Source: Spirochaetaceae bacterium
GTDB lineage: Bacteria > Spirochaetota > Spirochaetia > Treponematales > Breznakiellaceae
Assembly (NCBI GenBank): GCA_031268255.1
Contig: JAIRXO010000109.1
Location: forward strand, 1-9,935
Length of the DNA stretch: 9,935 nucleotides
Reading direction: 5' to 3'
The notes beneath the pieces are model-generated. The model was not told the origin of the DNA and ran no database searches. It was given only the letters and a program-made list of their open reading frames with translations. Position 1 is the stretch's first letter, and every line of letters starts with the position of its first letter. Of this stretch, positions 6,686 to 9,935 are shown in pieces. The translations under genes and the position numbers were made by a program.

Positions 6686-9043
6686 TTGTTTTATACACCG
6701 GATATGCGGCGCCAAAATATCAGATTCCGCAAAAAACAGATAGTATTCTCGGCTGCCCTGGCCCTGGTCTCGGTGTATCTGGGCCTTTCCATAGCCGCGT
6801 CCCTCTTTGCCCTGCCTTTCCCCTCCCTGCCCGGAAAATATTTCGCCGCCGCCTTCGGTATTCTCGCCTTTTTCATTCCCGGCGTACTGTTCTGGGCGGC
6901 AATACTCCTGGCAGACCCCCGGTACAGGCCGGATAAAATTTTTCTCCTTGGCTTCGCCTTTCTTCCCTTTATGACCCTTGTCCTCGGCTTTGTCCTGCTT
7001 AAAGATTTTTCTTTTTACGCCGGAGTATATTCCATTTTGAATTCGGCAGGAAGGGCCGGCCTCAGTTTTGCCGTCATTTTTTTGACCATTCTGGAACTTT
7101 CGGCCCTGGCCCTGCTGCGGAGCCTTCTTTTTAAAACCGGAGCCGAAGCGGAACAAGCTGAACAAACGGAAGCGGCTGCCGGGCAAGAGACCGGCGCTTC
7201 CCAACACAGGTACATCCCCATACTTCCCCCGCCCGGAGGTACGGATGACCGGTATACCTGGCGGGCGGATACGGACATTAGCCTCACGGACATTAGCCTC
7301 GCAAAAACCGGGGAATTTGAACGCTCCGGGCCTGATGACGCGGAAGAAGCGGAAAGCGCCGGAGACTTTGGCGCGGTCCTGTATGCGGACAATGGCGAAA
7401 CCGGGGAGCTTGAAGTTCTTGAACCCCTTGATGATGAAATTGAAACCCTTGAATCAGGCGGCGCCGGTGAGGGCCTTGAGCCTTCCGCTGTTTTGGATGC
7501 CGAAACCGGCGACGACCTTGAGCGCGCCCTTTCGGAGGCCGAAGAAAAAGCCCAGCTTAAAACCAGGGCCAGGGAAGCACAGGGAAAGCAGAACGAGGAC
7601 GGGGACCGCAAAAGAAAGGCCCGCAGGGGACCGTACCAGGTTCCTGTGGAAGGGCTGCTCACCCAGTACCCTGACGGCGAATACTGGATTATAGACCAGG
7701 CGACCAGGGACGCCGCCCATACGCTCAAAGGAACCCTGGAAGAATTCCATATCCAGGCAGAAGTTACCGGCATACGCAAAGGGCCGGTAATCACCATGTT
7801 CGAGATACTCCCCGCTCCGGGGGTAAAACTTTCAAGAATAGTAAACCTTCAGGATAACATAGCCCTCCGCCTCGCCGCTTCGTCGGTGCGCATCGTGGCG
7901 CCCATTCCCGGCAAGCACGCCGTCGGCATAGAAGTACCCAACCAGAAACGGAACATTGTATCTTTCAGGGAAATCATTGAGGGAGAACTTGCCGGGGGAA
8001 ACAGCAGAAAGATGGGAATACCCGTGGTCCTGGGCAAGGATATAACCGGCGAAGCCCAGACCATAGACCTGGTGCAGACACCGCATCTCCTCATAGCCGG
8101 GGCGACCGGTTCGGGAAAATCAGTCTGCGTAAACTCAATGATACTCTCGATACTGTACCAGCTCCCCCCCCAGGAATGCAGGCTCATTCTCATTGATCCG
8201 AAAATCGTGGAACTCAAACTCTACAATGACATACCGCATCTCCTTACCCCGGTAATCACCGAACCAAAAAAAGCGTTTCAGGCCCTGCAGTACTGCATCT
8301 ACGAAATGGAACGCCGCTATGCCTGTCTTGATTCAATGGGAGTGCGGGACATTAAAAGCTACAACAGGCGCATCAAAGAAAGGAATATCGCCGCCGAACA
8401 TATACCCTACATCGTTGTAGTTATAGATGAATTTGCCGACCTCATGGCCACTACGGGCAAGGAACTGGAATCCACCGTGGCCCGCCTTGCCGCCATGAGC
8501 CGGGCAGTCGGCGTACATCTGGTACTTGCCACCCAGCGCCCTTCTATTGACGTAATCACCGGCCTCATCAAAGCCAATATACCCACCCGCATCGCCTTTA
8601 TGGTGGCAAGCAAGATGGACAGCCGCATCATCATTGACATGGTAGGAGCCGAAAAACTCCTTGGCAAAGGCGACATGCTCTACGCCGGCGTTGTGGACCC
8701 CTTTCCCATACGCATGCAGGGAGCCTTTGTTTCCGAAGAAGAAGTCGAGCGGGTTGTTGACTATGTCAAATCCCTGGGAGAACCCGAATACATAGACGAA
8801 GAAATCTTTTTTGATGATGAAGAAGATTCCGGGCCATCCCTCTTTGCCGACGGCGATGACCCCCTGTACGACAAAGCCCTGGAAATAGTAATGCAGCAGG
8901 GCAAGGCCAGCGCGAGCTATATACAGAGACGGCTTAAAATAGGCTACAACAGGGCGGCGCGGCTGGTAGAAGAAATGGAACACAAAGGCATTGTGGGCCC
9001 GGCCCAGGGTTCACGGCCCCGGGAACTGATACGGGGAGTGTAG
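6686..9043 (+). CDS. ftsK: FtsK/SpoIIIE DNA translocase
   Basis: The 785-aa product is a septal hexameric dsDNA pump that clears and sorts chromosomes during division. Four membrane helices are at about 19-42, 52-76, 84-105 and 124-148. An acidic, Glu/Gly/Ala-rich linker follows (about 150-310). The motor starts at GPYQVPVEGLL (315). Walker A is GATGSGKS (472-479), Walker B VVVIDEFADLM with D581/E582, then LATQRPSIDVITGLIKANIPTRIAF and GAEKLLGKGDML, all typical. The C-terminal winged-helix gamma domain (725-785) has the DNA-reading helix IGYNRAARLVEEME. In well-studied FtsK proteins this domain recognises KOPS polarity sequences and activates XerD; no xer gene is seen here. The start taken is TTG 6686 with AGGGGG (6672-6677) eight bases upstream; ATG 6704 is an alternative without a clear ribosome-binding site. 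It is probably translated with the preceding transglycosylase gene. Confidence 0.97.
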   Translation: MFYTPDMRRQNIRFRKKQIVFSAALALVSVYLGLSIAASLFALPFPSLPGKYFAAAFGILAFFIPGVLFWAAILLADPRYRPDKIFLLGFAFLPFMTLVLGFVLLKDFSFYAGVYSILNSAGRAGLSFAVIFLTILELSALALLRSLLFKTGAEAEQAEQTEAAAGQETGASQHRYIPILPPPGGTDDRYTWRADTDISLTDISLAKTGEFERSGPDDAEEAESAGDFGAVLYADNGETGELEVLEPLDDEIETLESGGAGEGLEPSAVLDAETGDDLERALSEAEEKAQLKTRAREAQGKQNEDGDRKRKARRGPYQVPVEGLLTQYPDGEYWIIDQATRDAAHTLKGTLEEFHIQAEVTGIRKGPVITMFEILPAPGVKLSRIVNLQDNIALRLAASSVRIVAPIPGKHAVGIEVPNQKRNIVSFREIIEGELAGGNSRKMGIPVVLGKDITGEAQTIDLVQTPHLLIAGATGSGKSVCVNSMILSILYQLPPQECRLILIDPKIVELKLYNDIPHLLTPVITEPKKAFQALQYCIYEMERRYACLDSMGVRDIKSYNRRIKERNIAAEHIPYIVVVIDEFADLMATTGKELESTVARLAAMSRAVGVHLVLATQRPSIDVITGLIKANIPTRIAFMVASKMDSRIIIDMVGAEKLLGKGDMLYAGVVDPFPIRMQGAFVSEEEVERVVDYVKSLGEPEYIDEEIFFDDEEDSGPSLFADGDDPLYDKALEIVMQQGKASASYIQRRLKIGYNRAARLVEEMEHKGIVGPAQGSRPRELIRGV
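7271..7300 (+). repeat. 15-bp in-frame tandem duplication in the ftsK linker
   Basis: ACGGACATTAGCCTC is present twice head to tail (7271-7285 and 7286-7300). It adds exactly five codons and doubles TDISL in the unstructured acidic linker. The identical bases suggest a recent slippage event; the linker tolerates length change and the frame is kept. Confidence 0.85.
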
Positions 9044-9053
9044 GTCTTTTTTA

Positions 9054-9935
9054 ATGTATGCCGTAATGAAAAAACGATCATTAATTGTGGTTTTTCTTTT
9101 TTCCTGTAGATTGCTATTCTCTGATAAGTTTGACGAGATAAGGGCAATCTTGATAGAGCAGGATGAATTTTATACAAAATATAAAGAACCCATAACTTTT
9201 CTGCAAAGGGTAAATATGGGTATACCCGGAGGGGATAACTGGCTGGCTGAATGGGATAATAAACGATGTGTAATTTATTCTATTGATGGTGATAAGATAA
9301 TTTTAAAGAATTACTTATTTGATAATAAAAATCCAAATGAAATAAAAGATATGAATAAAACAATAGATTGTGATATAATGAGTGGTATACCAGGAAAAAG
9401 AATAGGGATGGGTTCTTCTGTTATTGGCGATTACAATAATGACGGCCTTGATGAAATATTTTATTATGGTTTTGTCCCTTATTTTTATCTAGGCATTTCT
9501 GGTTATGATTCAGGTATAAATGATCTAGTTAGATATTGTAATATACCATTTTGGATCATTGATTTTGAAAACGGCCCCACACCAGTGGAATTTATGAATT
9601 ATCAGGGGATAGACGGGTTTAGGGTGTGTTATCCAATAATAGCAACGACTGTTCACCCTCCTAAACATGATGCCGGCGGTTTATCCTGGTACTTTTACGC
9701 CTGGGACGAGGGAAGCAGGAGATTTGTAGAGCTGGCCGAAATAGGGGAAGATATAGATTATTCGATGTTTACCAAGGCGGAAGAAGATGTACCCGATGAA
9801 TCAGTACAAGAGTTGCCTGTATTGGAAGAACAGCCGCCTGAGCCTGAAACGCCCGCTTCCAGGGAACCTGCCCAAGCCGGACTAATAATGAAATTTATTT
9901 GCCTAATCATCATCCCCCTCATGGTTGTTTCATGC
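9054..9935 (+). CDS. Exported protein of unknown function with a calcium-loop/FG-GAP-like motif, 3' end outside window
   Basis: The reading frame is open from ATG 9054 to the last base (294 codons). ATG 9066 (MKKRSLIVVFLFS) may be the true start; neither has a clear ribosome-binding site. A signal peptide is visible (KKRSLIVVFLFSCRLLFS), so the protein is probably exported. Residues 126-134 read DYNNDGLDE, a DxNxDGxDE calcium-binding loop as in FG-GAP/VCBS/integrin-like repeats, but I see only this one copy. The rest of 27-235 is rich in Asp, Asn, Tyr, Phe and Trp and is not recognised. Residues about 243-272 form a Pro/Glu-rich spacer, followed by a hydrophobic stretch (277-293) ending VVSC at the window edge, either a membrane anchor or a second lipobox-like signal. 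Base composition is far more A+T-rich than its neighbours (8 G/C in 9301-9360), returning towards the local norm after about 9650. This suggests acquisition or a mosaic origin. It lies 10 bases after ftsK. Confidence 0.8.
   Translation, partial: MYAVMKKRSLIVVFLFSCRLLFSDKFDEIRAILIEQDEFYTKYKEPITFLQRVNMGIPGGDNWLAEWDNKRCVIYSIDGDKIILKNYLFDNKNPNEIKDMNKTIDCDIMSGIPGKRIGMGSSVIGDYNNDGLDEIFYYGFVPYFYLGISGYDSGINDLVRYCNIPFWIIDFENGPTPVEFMNYQGIDGFRVCYPIIATTVHPPKHDAGGLSWYFYAWDEGSRRFVELAEIGEDIDYSMFTKAEEDVPDESVQELPVLEEQPPEPETPASREPAQAGLIMKFICLIIIPLMVVSC

Noticed and set aside
8333..8983. 216-codon open frame on the minus strand inside ftsK
   Set aside because: Antisense to the conserved FtsK motor region; its openness follows from ftsK codon usage, and no ribosome-binding site or domain was seen.
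9017..9053. Possible terminator after ftsK (CCCCG/CGGGG stem and a T-run)
   Set aside because: The stem is only 5 bp and the T-run starts about 10 bases after it, which is too far for an intrinsic terminator.

Overview
The window most likely comes from a spirochaete, probably a Treponema relative. I infer this from the gene set and the envelope style: TPR membrane proteins, a LysM membrane protein, a lipoprotein-like lytic transglycosylase, FtsK, and occasional non-ATG or SD-poor starts. I cannot confirm it without a search. Most of the window is G+C-rich and densely coding. The last gene (from about 9054) is strikingly A+T-rich. I see no rRNA, tRNA, CRISPR array, transposase or att site.

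Left block, minus strand (read from 3472 down to 1). First comes a membrane-anchored TPR protein whose C-terminus resembles an Mrr-type nuclease fold that has lost its catalytic residues. Just after it lies a good sigma70-like promoter (2050-2078) that drives a 27-codon ORF with a very strong ribosome-binding site, then the magnesium channel gene mgtE. An 11-bp hairpin joins the small ORF to the base of the mgtE ribosome-binding site, so the small ORF may be a regulatory leader for mgtE. After mgtE comes the 5' part of an NfeD/ClpP-class membrane serine protease gene, cut by the window edge. Its active-site segment looks abnormal.

Divergent control region (3473-3625). It holds back-to-back promoters and a perfect 13-bp tandem repeat, each copy containing the near-palindrome GAATnATTC.

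Right block, plus strand (3626 to the end). Genes are tightly packed: (i) a protein with an apparent free-standing Hsp70 substrate-binding domain, one membrane span, a Pro/Ser/Thr-rich spacer and a C-terminal LysM domain; (ii) a GH23 (Slt70-like) lytic transglycosylase with a lipobox but no ordinary start codon upstream of it, overlapping the previous stop by one base; (iii) ftsK, 2 bases later; (iv) an exported, A+T-rich gene of unknown function, open at the right edge.

Taken together the block looks like envelope and division housekeeping: peptidoglycan binding and cleavage, chromosome translocation at the septum, membrane quality control and Mg2+ uptake. The least ordinary items are the Hsp70-SBD/LysM membrane protein, the TPR/dead-Mrr membrane protein, the putative mgtE leader, and the compositionally foreign last gene.
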